Assembly (NCBI RefSeq): GCF_003337555.1
Contig: NZ_QPJK01000001.1
Coordinates: 248,001 to 312,000 of the forward strand
Source: Pseudorhodoferax soli
GTDB lineage: Bacteria > Pseudomonadota > Gammaproteobacteria > Burkholderiales > Burkholderiaceae_C
DNA length: 64,000 bases
Direction: 5' to 3'
Part shown: one piece after another, positions 36,606 to 46,943 of the stretch
How the letters are laid out: each line of letters begins with the position of its first letter
Position numbering within the stretch: position 1 is the first letter of the stretch
Notes under the pieces: generated by a model
What the model was told of the DNA's origin: nothing
What the model saw: the letters and a program-made list of their open reading frames with translations, nothing else
Databases searched by the model: none
Translations under genes and position numbers: made by a program

Positions 36606-37817
36606 ATGGACCTGACTCCGGCCGACAAACCCACCGTCCTTGTGGTCGACGACACCGCGGACAACCTCACGCTGATGGCTGCGCTGCTGCGCGACACCTG
36701 CCGCGTCAAGGTCGTGAACCACGGCGCGAAGGCATTGGCCACCGCCGCCAACGCGCCGCCAGACCTGATCCTGCTCGACATCATGATGCCGGAGATCGAC
36801 GGCTACGAGGTCTGCCGCAGGCTCAAGGCCGACCCGGCTCTCTCGCACATCCCGGTGATCTTCCTGACCGCGATGACGGACGAACATTCGGAGGAAAAGG
36901 GTTTCGAGCTCGGCGCCGTCGACTACATCACCAAGCCGCTGAGCCCGCCCATCCTGCTGGCGCGCGTGCACAACCACATCGCTCTGTCCATCCGCACGCG
37001 CATGCTGCGCTCGCTGTCCGACAAGCTCTCGCGCTACCTGTCGCCGCAGATCTACAAGTCGATCTTCGAGGGGGCGCAGGATGTCTCGATTTCGGCCGTG
37101 CGCAAGAAGCTCACGATCTTCTTCTCCGACATCAAGGACTTCACGCGCAATGCCGAGCGCATGCAGCCCGAAGACCTCACTTACTTCCTGAACAACTACT
37201 TCTCGGAGATGTCCAAGATCGCGCTGGACCACGGCGCGACGATCGACAAGTTCATCGGCGATGCCATCGTGATCTTCTTCGGCGACCCGGAAACGCGCGG
37301 CGTGGAGGAAGACGCGCGCCAGTGCGTGCGCATGGCGGTCGCCATGCAGCGCCGCATGCGCGAGCTGCAGGCCGTCTGGCGCGACAAGGGCTACCGCCAG
37401 CCCTTCCAGGTGCGCATCGGCATCAACACCGGCTTCTGCCACGTGGGCAACTTCGGCAGCGAGCAGCGCATGGACTACACGGTGATCGGCAGCGAGGTCA
37501 ACATCGCCGCGCGGCTGGAGCAGAACGGCACGCCGGACGGCGTGGTCATGTCTTACGAAACCTATGCCCTGGTGAAAGACGAGTTCGAGGCGGAAGAGCG
37601 CGAGCCGCTGGCCGCCAAGGGTGTCTCACGCGATGTGCGCTGCTTCGCGCTGCAGGGCATCCACCCCGACGAGCCAGAGCAACTGGCCCGCATGCACCAG
37701 AACTACGCCGGTCTGCAGCTCACACTGGACCCGGCCCGGCTGACCGACGAAACACGCGAACGCGCACGGCAGGATCTGGCGGCGGCGCTGGCAGCGCTGG
37801 ACGCCCCGCCCGCCTGA
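36606..37817 (+). CDS. Response regulator fused to a class III adenylate cyclase
   Basis: Cytosolic signalling protein of 403 aa. The receiver domain (about 10-125) is complete: acidic pocket D15/D16, phospho-acceptor D58, T88 and K110. After a helical linker with SDKLSRYLSPQIYKSI the cyclase domain (about 165-345) has both metal aspartates (D175, D219), the adenine-reading K215 and T292, and transition-state residues N299 and R303. Lys plus Thr is the class IIIb pattern, which indicates cAMP rather than cGMP. No kinase gene is adjacent, so its partner is encoded elsewhere. GAAGGAAG stands before the ATG. Confidence 0.92.
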   Translation: MDLTPADKPTVLVVDDTADNLTLMAALLRDTCRVKVVNHGAKALATAANAPPDLILLDIMMPEIDGYEVCRRLKADPALSHIPVIFLTAMTDEHSEEKGFELGAVDYITKPLSPPILLARVHNHIALSIRTRMLRSLSDKLSRYLSPQIYKSIFEGAQDVSISAVRKKLTIFFSDIKDFTRNAERMQPEDLTYFLNNYFSEMSKIALDHGATIDKFIGDAIVIFFGDPETRGVEEDARQCVRMAVAMQRRMRELQAVWRDKGYRQPFQVRIGINTGFCHVGNFGSEQRMDYTVIGSEVNIAARLEQNGTPDGVVMSYETYALVKDEFEAEEREPLAAKGVSRDVRCFALQGIHPDEPEQLARMHQNYAGLQLTLDPARLTDETRERARQDLAAALAALDAPPA

Positions 37818-37821
37818 TGCA

Positions 37822-38388
<567 letters not shown>

Positions 38389-38446
38389 GGGTGAAGGCTC
38401 TTTCGAAACGGGCGGCGATTGTAGGGGCCGGCAGGTCCCATCAGTT

Positions 38447-39613
38447 TCAGCGTGGCAGGCCGCCCACCACGCCTTCGGCCAGCCAGTCCATCGCCAGGAT
38501 CTGCGGGTCGGCCAGCGTGCGGCCGGCCTCCAGCACCACTCGGCCATTGCTGTCACGCATCGCACTGCGCGCATGGAAGGGGTGCAGCCGCCCGGCCGCG
38601 ATGTCCTGCTGGCGCGCCAGCACCTCCTCCTGCACAGCCTTGGGCACGCGCGGGCCGAAATCGCCCACCCGGACCATGCCCTCGCGCACGCCGCCCCAGA
38701 CATTGCCGCTCTTCCAGCTGCCATCCAGCACGGCGCGCGCGCGGCGGGTGTAATAGTCACCCCATTCGTGGCGCACGGCCAGCAGCTGCGCGTCCGGCGC
38801 GGTCTTGCGCATGTCCGAGTGGTAGGCGATGGCCAGCCTGCCGCGCTCCTGGGCGGCGGCCATCACGGCGGCCGAGCCGGTGTGAAAGAGCATCACGTCG
38901 GCGTCCTGGTTCATCAGCGTCATGGCCGCATCGCGCTCGCGCGGCGGATCGAACCAGGCCTGCAGCCACACCAGCTTGACCACCGCCTTCGGCGCCACCG
39001 AGCGCAGGCCCAGCGTGAAGGCGTTGATGCCCTGGAGCACCTCGGGAATCGGAAAGCCCGCCACATAGCCTGCCGTGCCGGTCTTGCTCATGCGCCCTGT
39101 CGCCACGCCGGCCAGATAGCGGCCTTCGTAGTGGCGCGCATTGGCCGTGGCCACGTTGTCGGCCGTCTTGTAGCCCGTGATGGACTCGAAGCGCACCTCC
39201 GGGAAATCGCGGGCCACGCGCAGCGTGGGCTCCATGTAGCCGAAGCTCGGCGTGAAGATCAGGCCGCAGCCCTGCTGCGCGAGTTCGCGGATCACGCGCT
39301 CGGCATCCGGGCCCTCGGCCACGTTCTCCACATAGCGGGTCTGCACCTCGCTGCCGAGCGCAGCCTGCACGGCCTTGCGGCCCTCTTCGTGCTGGCGCAC
39401 CCAGCCGGCGTCGGTGAGCGGAGCCACGTAGACGAAGCCGATCTTGAGCGGCTCGCGTGCCGCTGCCATGCCAGGCAGGCAACAGGCGGCCACCGTCGCC
39501 AGCAGGTGCCGGCGCGACAGACTCGCGAGTGGGGGTTGTGCCGTGCAGCGGTCGGCAGAAATGAAAGCGCGGCCAAGGCCGCTGCTGCGTATTTTAGAAG
39601 TGACGCTCTTCAT
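38447..39613 (-). CDS. BMP-family ABC transporter substrate-binding protein with a Tat-like signal
   Basis: Periplasmic binding protein of 388 aa in the BMP/PnrA (nucleoside and purine) family. The N-terminus contains a twin-arginine-like motif [13 protein letters not shown] at about 32-44, then a probable cut after AAA. The body has family features such as [27 protein letters not shown] and [15 protein letters not shown]. It resembles the lipoprotein at 46944-48098 but is longer at the N-terminus and has no lipobox. No permease or ATPase is next to it, so it may feed the transporter at 48137-51640 or serve as a sensor. The long leader makes the exact start uncertain. Confidence 0.87.
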   Translation of the reverse strand: MKSVTSKIRSSGLGRAFISADRCTAQPPLASLSRRHLLATVAACCLPGMAAAREPLKIGFVYVAPLTDAGWVRQHEEGRKAVQAALGSEVQTRYVENVAEGPDAERVIRELAQQGCGLIFTPSFGYMEPTLRVARDFPEVRFESITGYKTADNVATANARHYEGRYLAGVATGRMSKTGTAGYVAGFPIPEVLQGINAFTLGLRSVAPKAVVKLVWLQAWFDPPRERDAAMTLMNQDADVMLFHTGSAAVMAAAQERGRLAIAYHSDMRKTAPDAQLLAVRHEWGDYYTRRARAVLDGSWKSGNVWGGVREGMVRVGDFGPRVPKAVQEEVLARQQDIAAGRLHPFHARSAMRDSNGRVVLEAGRTLADPQILAMDWLAEGVVGGLPR

Positions 39614-39617
39614 GGGA

Positions 39618-39711
39618 TGTCCAACAGGGACTGGAAACAGGAGCTCGCATTGTCCACCAACACGCGATGCGGCTTGCCACGTTGTCCAACATACTGGAAT
39701 AATTATCCACC
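39618..39711. promoter_or_regulatory. Phased TGTCCA repeats between the BMP gene and the XRE-cupin gene
   Basis: TGTCCAACA occurs at 39618-39626 and 39683-39691, and a variant with three extra bases (TGTCCACCAACA) at 39651-39662. A related TTATCCACC ends at 39711. Starts are spaced 33, 32 and 21 bases apart, close to whole helical turns. The first and third copies are each followed by ACTGGAA, giving imperfect TCCA...TGGA dyads. They are likely binding sites for the adjacent XRE-cupin regulator. Confidence 0.5.
39674..39703 (+). promoter_or_regulatory. Promoter candidate of the XRE-cupin gene
   Basis: -35 TTGCCA (39674-39679), 18-base spacer and -10 AATAAT (39698-39703). The expected start is about 39710, two bases before the ATG, so the message would be leaderless or nearly so. 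One TGTCCAACA repeat lies in the spacer. Confidence 0.5.
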
Positions 39712-40305
39712 ATGACGGAAGACACTCCCTTGTCGCTGCATGAGCGCATCGCCGGGCAGGTGCGCCAGCTGCGCGCGGCGCGCGGCCTGTCGCTCGACGC
39801 GCTGGCCAGCCATTGCGGCGTGAGCCGCTCCATGATCTCGCTGATCGAGCGCGGCGAGAGCAGCCCCACGGCCGTGGTGCTGGAACGCCTGGCCTGCGGC
39901 CTGGGCGTGCCGCTGGCGGCGCTGTTCGATGCGGCGCCGGCCACGGCGGCCGATCCCGTCGCGCGCCTGGCGGCGCAGCCGCTGTGGCGCGACCCGGCAT
40001 CGGGCTACCTCAGGCGCAATGTCTCGCCAGCCGGCACACCGGTGCGCATCGTCGAAGTCGAATTTCCTGCCGGCGCAGAGGTGGCCTACGAGACGGGCGC
40101 GCGCAGCCCCAGCGTCCACCAGCAGATCTGGGTGCTGGAAGGCCGCATGCAGATCCGCCTGGGCGACACCGCCCACGAACTCGCCACGGGCGATTGCCTG
40201 GCCCATCCGCTGGACCGCCCCATCGTCTACAGCAACCCCACGCGCCGCCCGGCGCGCTATGCCGTGGTCATCGTGCACGAGGCCGCGGCCCCCCTTGGGA
40301 GATGA
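39712..40305 (+). CDS. XRE-family transcriptional regulator with C-terminal cupin domain
   Basis: Regulator of 197 aa. The helix-turn-helix lies at about 14-70 (LRAARGLSLDALASHCGVSRSMISLIERGE) and a small cupin barrel at about 105-190, with HQQIWVLEGRMQIRLGD and GDCLAHPLDRP. Relatives (PuuR/SutR type) sense small metabolites through the cupin. It is divergent from the Tat-type BMP gene and is followed two bases later by a GNAT gene. It has no Shine-Dalgarno site. Confidence 0.9.
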   Translation: MTEDTPLSLHERIAGQVRQLRAARGLSLDALASHCGVSRSMISLIERGESSPTAVVLERLACGLGVPLAALFDAAPATAADPVARLAAQPLWRDPASGYLRRNVSPAGTPVRIVEVEFPAGAEVAYETGARSPSVHQQIWVLEGRMQIRLGDTAHELATGDCLAHPLDRPIVYSNPTRRPARYAVVIVHEAAAPLGR

Positions 40306-40306
40306 G

Positions 40307-40834
40307 ATGTCCGCCAGCGCATTCCAGATCCGCCGCCTGCGGCAGATCGACGCCGACCAGTGCCACACGCTGGCCGAACTGCTGATCGACTGCGTCGCCG
40401 GCGGCGCGTCCGTCAGCTTCATGCATCCGCTGGCGCAAGAGCGCGCGCTGGCCTTCTGGCGCGGCGTGGCTGAGGGCGTGGCGCGCGGCGAGCGGGCGCT
40501 GCTTGTCGCCGAGGACGCGCAGGGCATCGCCGGCACGGTGCAGCTGGTGCTGGCCCAGCCCGACAACCAGCCGCACCGCGCCGACCTGGCCAAGATGCTG
40601 GTGCACCGCCGCGCGCGCCGGCTCGGCATGGGAGAGGCGCTCATGCGCGCGGCCGATGAACTGGCGCTGGACTGCGGCAAGACGCTGCTGGTGCTGGACA
40701 CCGTGGACGGCTCCGACGCAGAACGGCTGTACCGCCGCCTCGGCTGGCAGTCCTGCGGCGTGATCCCCGGCTACGCGCTGTGGCCGCACGGCGGCCTGTG
40801 CGCCACGCACTACTTCTACCGGGCCCTGCCGTGA
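40307..40834 (+). CDS. GNAT family N-acetyltransferase
   Basis: Putative acetyltransferase of 175 aa. The acetyl-CoA site has the motif RRARRLGMGEAL (R-x-x-G-x-G, about 103-114), after a typical beta strand LAKMLVH; the C-terminal part DAERLYRRLGWQSCGVIPGY is also usual for the fold. The ATG lies two bases after the regulator stop, so the two are co-translated. Its acceptor is unknown. It may modify the ligand sensed by the regulator, or an amino sugar or antibiotic. Confidence 0.88.
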   Translation: MSASAFQIRRLRQIDADQCHTLAELLIDCVAGGASVSFMHPLAQERALAFWRGVAEGVARGERALLVAEDAQGIAGTVQLVLAQPDNQPHRADLAKMLVHRRARRLGMGEALMRAADELALDCGKTLLVLDTVDGSDAERLYRRLGWQSCGVIPGYALWPHGGLCATHYFYRALP

Positions 40835-40841
40835 CGCGCCA

Positions 40842-43800
40842 TCAACCGATCGGCCGCAGCAGCTCGGCCACATCGTCCTCGCCGAACAGCGGCGCATCGC
40901 GCGTGGCCGCGCCGTGCAGCAGGCCTTGCGCCAGCGCCGCCTTGCGTGCCTGCAGCGCCAGGATGCGCTCCTCGATCGTGCCTTCGGCCACCAGCTTGTA
41001 GACCATCACCTGGCGCTGCTGGCCGATGCGGTGCGCGCGTGCCGTGGCCTGCTCTTCCACGGCAGGGTTCCACCAGGGGTCGTAGTGGATCACGGTGTCG
41101 GCCTGCGGCAGGTTCAGCCCGGTGCCGCCGGCCTTCAGGCTGATCAGGAACAGCGGCACCGCGCCGCTCGTGAAGCGCTCGATCACGGCATCGCGCTGCT
41201 GGGTCTGGCCGGTCAGCGTGGCGAAGGCGATGTTGCGCTCGCGCAGCGCGGCTTCGATGAGCGCCAGCATGCCGGTGAACTGCGAGAACAGCAGCACGCG
41301 CCGGCCTTCCTCCAGCAGCTCGGGCAGCATCTCCATGAGCAGCTCGAGCTTGGCCGAACCGGCAGCCTTGGTGACCCCCGGCGCGGCCTTCACGAGCCGC
41401 GGGTCGCAGCAGACCTGCCGCAGCTTGAGCAGCGCGTCCAGCACCTGGATCTGCGAACGCGCCAGGCCCTTGTCTGCCAGCGCTGCGCGCACCGACTTCT
41501 CGGTGGCCAGCCGGATGGTCTCGTACAGGTCGGCCTGGGCGCCGTCCAGCGTCACCGGGCTGATGCTCTCGATGCGCGCGGGCAGCTCCGTGGCCACGGC
41601 CGCCTTGGTCCGGTGCAGCATGAAGGGCGCGATGCGCCGGCGCAGTTGGGCGAGCTGCTGCGTGTCGGCATGCTTCTCGATCGGCTGGCGGAACACCTCG
41701 CGAAAGCGCGCCTGGCTGCCGAGGAAGCCCGGCATCAGGAAATGGAACAGGCTCCACAGCTCGCCCAGGTGGTTTTCCATCGGCGTGCCGGAGAGGCACA
41801 GGCGCTGGCGGGCCTGCAGCGAGGCCGCCACCTGCGCGGCCTGGGTGCTGGCGTTCTTGATGTGCTGGGCTTCGTCGAGCACCACCAGGTGCCAGCGCTG
41901 CTGCAACCAGCGTTCGCGGTCGCGTTGCAACAGCGAGTACGGCGCCACCACCAGGTCGCAGCCGGCAAAGTCGGCCTTGTGCCGGTCGGCGCCGTGCCAC
42001 ACCCGCGTGCGCAGCGCCGGGGCGAAGCGCTCGGCCTCGCGGCGCCAGTTGCCCAGCACGCTGACCGGCGCCAGCACCAGGCTGGGCCGGTCGAGCCGGC
42101 CGTCCTCGTGCTCGCGCAGCAGGTGGGCCAGGGTCTGCAGCGTCTTGCCCAGTCCCATGTCGTCGGCCAGGATGCCGCCCAGGCCCGCGCGGCGCAGGAA
42201 CTGCAGCCAGTTCAGGCCCTGCTGCTGGTAGGGCCGCAGCTGCGCGCGCAGGCCGGCCGGTGGCGCCACAGCCGGCGGTGCGCCGCTGCCGAGTTCGCGC
42301 AGCAGCGCGCGCAGGCCCTCGCCGCCCTCCCACACCGCACCCTCGCCCAGCAGCACGCCCATGCGCAGCGCTTCCAGGCGCGACAGGCGCAGCGCGTCGG
42401 CTTCCAGGTCGCGGTCGGGCCGCTCGCCCACGAGCTCCAGCAAGGCCTGCAGCCAGGGCTGCAGCGGCCCCGACGGCAACCGCATCCAGCGGCCATCAGC
42501 CTGTTCGCGCCAGAGCCAGGGCGGCAGCTGCGGGCCTTCGGACGTGTAGCGCACCTGCCGCAGCAGCGCCGGCAACCAGGGCAGCACGTTGTGGCGCGCA
42601 CCGTCGATGGCAATGCCCAGCGAGAGGTCGAACCACGCGACATCGGTACCGGCCCGCAAGGCATCTTCGAGCACGGTGTCGTCCTGCCCGGCCGGCGGTG
42701 TGGCCACCTGCACCAGCAAGGCGTCGGCCTGCTCCACGAAGCCGGCCAGTTCCGGACCGGCCTGCACATCGAAGCCTGCGGCACGCAGCGGCGCCCAGTC
42801 GTCCAGCGCCCACTCCAGCCAGGCCATGCTGGCAGCAGGCAGGTGGAAGCGCGACAGGGCGTCGCCCGCGAGGCCCAGCGCGTGCAGGCGCACCTCGGCC
42901 GCCCGCTCCGCCGCCACATCGCGGGCCAGCAGCACGCGGCGGCCTTCGTGGGCGACCAGCACATGGGCCTGCGGCGTGAACCACTGGCCGCGCAGGCCGG
43001 CGTAGTCGAAGTCCAGCGTGGCGCGCAGCAGGCCGCGCTGGGCGCGCTCGGCCGCCGGCACGCGCGCCAGCCGCAGGCAGGCCACGGGCGGCACCTGCGG
43101 CCAGCGCTCGGGCGGCGCCACGACCGGCGGCAGCGGCAGGCCGGCCAGGCGCTCGAGCAGCCGACTCCGCACATCGCCGAAGGCGGACTGCGGCAAGGGC
43201 GGGGCGGCCAGCAACAAGCGCAGTTGGGCCGCGTCCAGCCCAGGCGCATCCACCGGGCCGCAGGAGCGGTTCTCGAGATCCAGGTACAGCGGCGACTGGG
43301 CACCGTACACGGCCGTGCGCGGCGCAGGCCTGGCGTCTGGCGCCTGCGGATCGGCGCCCTGCTCCGCCACGCCTGCGCGCAGCATCCACAGGCTCTCTTC
43401 CTCGCGCGGCTGCTTCATTTCATGCCACTGCCACAGCAAGCGGCGCGGCGGCCCCCAGCGCAACGGGGCCTCGCCCATCTCGCCCGATTCGACCAGCGCG
43501 AACAGCCGGCCCGTGCGCGCAGCCGCCTGCACGGCCAGGCTGCCGATGGCGCCATCGACGATGCCGCTGTGCGACGGGCCGTGGCTGTGGCGCTGCGTCC
43601 CCAGGGACTGGATCAGGCGCACGCACTCGCGGTCGTCGTTGGGCACGGCGCTCGCCAGGGCCGCCATGCGCAGTTGCGCCTCGTAGCCCGGCACCTTGGG
43701 CTTGGCCCAGCCGCCGCGCTTGAGCGCGCGCGACATCTGCCAAGCCAGTTGCAGGCGCGGCGGCTCGCTGCCCCGCGGCGCCTGCGGGGCGGCCGAGAGC

Positions 43801-44294
43801 AGGTACAGCGGCACCTCGGGATGGCCGGCCACCGCGCGTGCGACTGCATTGGTGGGCTCGGCCTCGAAGAGGTCCAGCCAGGCGTGCATGGTGGCCGTTG
43901 CCCGCGGCACCGCCGGCGCGGCCGGTGGCGAGGGCCAGGGGACAGCGGGCGACGCGGGGGCATCGGGCGTCGCGGCGCGGCGAACGGCGCCTGCCGCATA
44001 GGCGGCCTTGAGCGCCAGCGCCACCGCGTGCTTGCAGTCCCTGCCCACGGGGCAGGAGCAGTTGGCATCGAAGCCCACGACCCGGCCTTCGGTGTCCATT
44101 TCCATCACGAGGCTGGTCTCGTACGGATCGCGCTCGCTGCCGCGCACCACGCCGTCCACGCGCCAGAGCTCTGCGCTCTCGGCATGCAGTTCGTGCTCGA
44201 GCACGCCCTGGTTCAGGTAGACCTGCAAGCCACGTGCGTAGGTGGACGGCGAGAGATGGGGGGCGATGGATCGGGGATCGATCAGCAGACCCAT
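40842..44294 (-). CDS. SWI2/SNF2-type DEAD/DEAH helicase with SWIM zinc finger
   Basis: Large ATPase of 1150 aa, probably a DNA translocase. A SWIM finger is near the N-terminus (C-x-C-P-x4-D-C-K-H, about 79-90). A long middle region rich in Ala, Leu and Arg (about 100-670) has no motif I recognise. The SNF2 core follows: motif I DDMGLGKT at about 709-717, motif II DEAQ near 806, and the helicase C domain with VLLFSQFTGML, GTGLNLPQAD and ARAHRIGQQRQ. Bacterial SWIM-SNF2 proteins are linked to DNA repair or chromosome upkeep, but their exact job is unclear. It stands alone. Confidence 0.92.
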   Translation of the reverse strand: MGLLIDPRSIAPHLSPSTYARGLQVYLNQGVLEHELHAESAELWRVDGVVRGSERDPYETSLVMEMDTEGRVVGFDANCSCPVGRDCKHAVALALKAAYAAGAVRRAATPDAPASPAVPWPSPPAAPAVPRATATMHAWLDLFEAEPTNAVARAVAGHPEVPLYLLSAAPQAPRGSEPPRLQLAWQMSRALKRGGWAKPKVPGYEAQLRMAALASAVPNDDRECVRLIQSLGTQRHSHGPSHSGIVDGAIGSLAVQAAARTGRLFALVESGEMGEAPLRWGPPRRLLWQWHEMKQPREEESLWMLRAGVAEQGADPQAPDARPAPRTAVYGAQSPLYLDLENRSCGPVDAPGLDAAQLRLLLAAPPLPQSAFGDVRSRLLERLAGLPLPPVVAPPERWPQVPPVACLRLARVPAAERAQRGLLRATLDFDYAGLRGQWFTPQAHVLVAHEGRRVLLARDVAAERAAEVRLHALGLAGDALSRFHLPAASMAWLEWALDDWAPLRAAGFDVQAGPELAGFVEQADALLVQVATPPAGQDDTVLEDALRAGTDVAWFDLSLGIAIDGARHNVLPWLPALLRQVRYTSEGPQLPPWLWREQADGRWMRLPSGPLQPWLQALLELVGERPDRDLEADALRLSRLEALRMGVLLGEGAVWEGGEGLRALLRELGSGAPPAVAPPAGLRAQLRPYQQQGLNWLQFLRRAGLGGILADDMGLGKTLQTLAHLLREHEDGRLDRPSLVLAPVSVLGNWRREAERFAPALRTRVWHGADRHKADFAGCDLVVAPYSLLQRDRERWLQQRWHLVVLDEAQHIKNASTQAAQVAASLQARQRLCLSGTPMENHLGELWSLFHFLMPGFLGSQARFREVFRQPIEKHADTQQLAQLRRRIAPFMLHRTKAAVATELPARIESISPVTLDGAQADLYETIRLATEKSVRAALADKGLARSQIQVLDALLKLRQVCCDPRLVKAAPGVTKAAGSAKLELLMEMLPELLEEGRRVLLFSQFTGMLALIEAALRERNIAFATLTGQTQQRDAVIERFTSGAVPLFLISLKAGGTGLNLPQADTVIHYDPWWNPAVEEQATARAHRIGQQRQVMVYKLVAEGTIEERILALQARKAALAQGLLHGAATRDAPLFGEDDVAELLRPIG

Positions 44295-44301
44295 TGGCAG
44301 C

Positions 44302-45360
<1,059 letters not shown>

Positions 45361-45435
45361 CTAAATCGCTTTGGCGGGCAGCGTCCACACAAGGCCTCGC
45401 CTAACATCGCGCCCTTTTCGTCCCGCCCTGCCCCC

Positions 45436-46896
45436 ATGTCCCTGTCCCGCCTGCGCGCCGAATGGTGCCCCAGCGTTCCGCGCGAACTGCTGGCCGGCGC
45501 CGTCGCCACCTTCGCGCTGATTCCCGAGGTCATCGCCTTCTCGTTCGTCGCCGGTGTCGACCCCGCCGTGGGGCTGTTCGCCTCCTTCGTCATCAGCATC
45601 GTGATCGCGTTCACGGGCGGGCGGCCGGCCATGGTCTCGGCCGCCGCGGGCTCGGTGGCGCTGGTGGCGGCGCCGCTCGTGCAGTCGCACGGCCTGCCCT
45701 ATCTGCTCGCCGCCGGCCTGCTGGCCGGAGTGGTGCAGATCGTCTTCGGCCTGCTGCGCCTGGGCGTGCTGATGCGCTTCGTCTCCAGTTCGGTGCGTAC
45801 CGGCTTCGTCAACGCGCTGGCGGTGCTGATCTTCTCCGCCCAGCTGCCGCACCTGCAGGATGCGAACACGGCCACCTGGGCCATGCTGGCGCTGGGCCTG
45901 GCGCTGATCTACGGGTTGCCGCGTTTGCCGTTCAGGCTGTTCACGGTGCTGCCCTCGCCACTGATCTGCATCCTGGTGCTGACCGGCCTGTCGCTGTGGT
46001 TGGGCCTGCCGCTGGCCACCGTGGTCGACCTGGGCAAACTGCCCGACACCCTGCCCAGCTTCGGATGGCCCGGCGTGCCGCTCGACCTGCAAACCCTGCG
46101 CCTGATCGCCATGCCCGCACTGGCCATCGCCATGGTCGGCCTGCTGGAATCGCTGATGACAGCCAGCGTGGTCGACGAGATGACCGACACGCCCAGCAGC
46201 AAGAACCGCGAGTGCAGTGGCCTCGGCATGGCCAACATCGCCGCCAGCCTGTTCGGCGGCATTGCAGGCTGCGGAATGATCGGCCAGACCGTCAGCAACG
46301 TGAAGTACGGCGGCCGCGGCCGGCTGTCCACCTTGTTCGCCGGCCTGTTCCTGCTGATCCTCATGGTGCTGCTCAAGCCCTGGGTGGCGCAGGTGCCGGT
46401 GGTCGCGCTGGTGGCCATCATGGTGATGGTCTCGGCCGCCACCTTCGACTGGGGCTCGCTGCGCACGCTGGTGCGGCATCCGCGCCTGTCCAGCGCGGTG
46501 ATGCTGGCCACCGTGGCCGTGACGCTGGCCACGCACAACCTGGCCGCCGGCGTGGCCGTCGGTGTGGTCATGAGCGGCGTGTTCTTCGCCTTCAAGGTGG
46601 CGCACATGCTGGACGTTCGCGCGGAAGACGACCCCACGGGCCTGCGCAGCTGGACCGTGACGGGCCAAGTGTTCTTCGCCTCGGCCGACGCGTTCATCGA
46701 CGCCTTCGACGTGCTTGGCGCCGAGGGCCGCCCGGTGCGCATCGACGTCACGCGCGCCCACTTCTGGGACGTGACCGCCGTGGCCGCGCTCGACAAGGTG
46801 GTGCAGCGCCTGCGCCACCACGGGTGCACGGTGGAGGTGGTGGGTCTGAACGCGGCCAGCGCGGTGCTGATCGACCAGCTCGCACCACCTCGCTGA
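45436..46896 (+). CDS. SulP-family anion permease with C-terminal STAS domain
   Basis: Inner-membrane transporter of 486 aa. About 12-14 helices (residues 15-390) include AGAVATFALIPEVIAFSFVAG, the SulP entry motif region, and FGGIAGCGMIGQTVSNVKYGGRGRLST, which is the strongest family mark. A STAS domain follows (about 400-480). Transported anions in this family include sulfate, bicarbonate and dicarboxylates; none can be singled out here. The start MSLSRLRAEW has no clear ribosome-binding site. It is flanked on both sides by purine genes on the opposite strand. Confidence 0.9.
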   Translation: MSLSRLRAEWCPSVPRELLAGAVATFALIPEVIAFSFVAGVDPAVGLFASFVISIVIAFTGGRPAMVSAAAGSVALVAAPLVQSHGLPYLLAAGLLAGVVQIVFGLLRLGVLMRFVSSSVRTGFVNALAVLIFSAQLPHLQDANTATWAMLALGLALIYGLPRLPFRLFTVLPSPLICILVLTGLSLWLGLPLATVVDLGKLPDTLPSFGWPGVPLDLQTLRLIAMPALAIAMVGLLESLMTASVVDEMTDTPSSKNRECSGLGMANIAASLFGGIAGCGMIGQTVSNVKYGGRGRLSTLFAGLFLLILMVLLKPWVAQVPVVALVAIMVMVSAATFDWGSLRTLVRHPRLSSAVMLATVAVTLATHNLAAGVAVGVVMSGVFFAFKVAHMLDVRAEDDPTGLRSWTVTGQVFFASADAFIDAFDVLGAEGRPVRIDVTRAHFWDVTAVAALDKVVQRLRHHGCTVEVVGLNAASAVLIDQLAPPR

Positions 46897-46903
46897 ACGC
46901 AAA

Positions 46904-46925
46904 ACGGCCGCCCGAAGGCGGCCGT
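46904..46925. terminator. Bidirectional terminator between the SulP and BMP lipoprotein genes
   Basis: ACGGCCGCC - CGAA - GGCGGCCGT makes a 9-bp stem with a tetraloop. On the minus strand the loop is TTCG and the stem is followed by TTTTGCG; on the plus strand CTTC follows. It ends both converging transcripts, 7 bases after one stop codon and 18 bases after the other. Confidence 0.8.
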
Positions 46926-46943
46926 CTTCAGTGCAGGCGCAGC

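Noticed and set aside
39650-39711. DnaA-box-like 9-mers (TTGTCCACC, TTGTCCAAC, TTATCCACC) suggesting an origin
   Set aside because: None matches the consensus fully, there is no AT-rich unwinding region, and no dnaA, dnaN or parAB genes are nearby. Regulator sites fit better.
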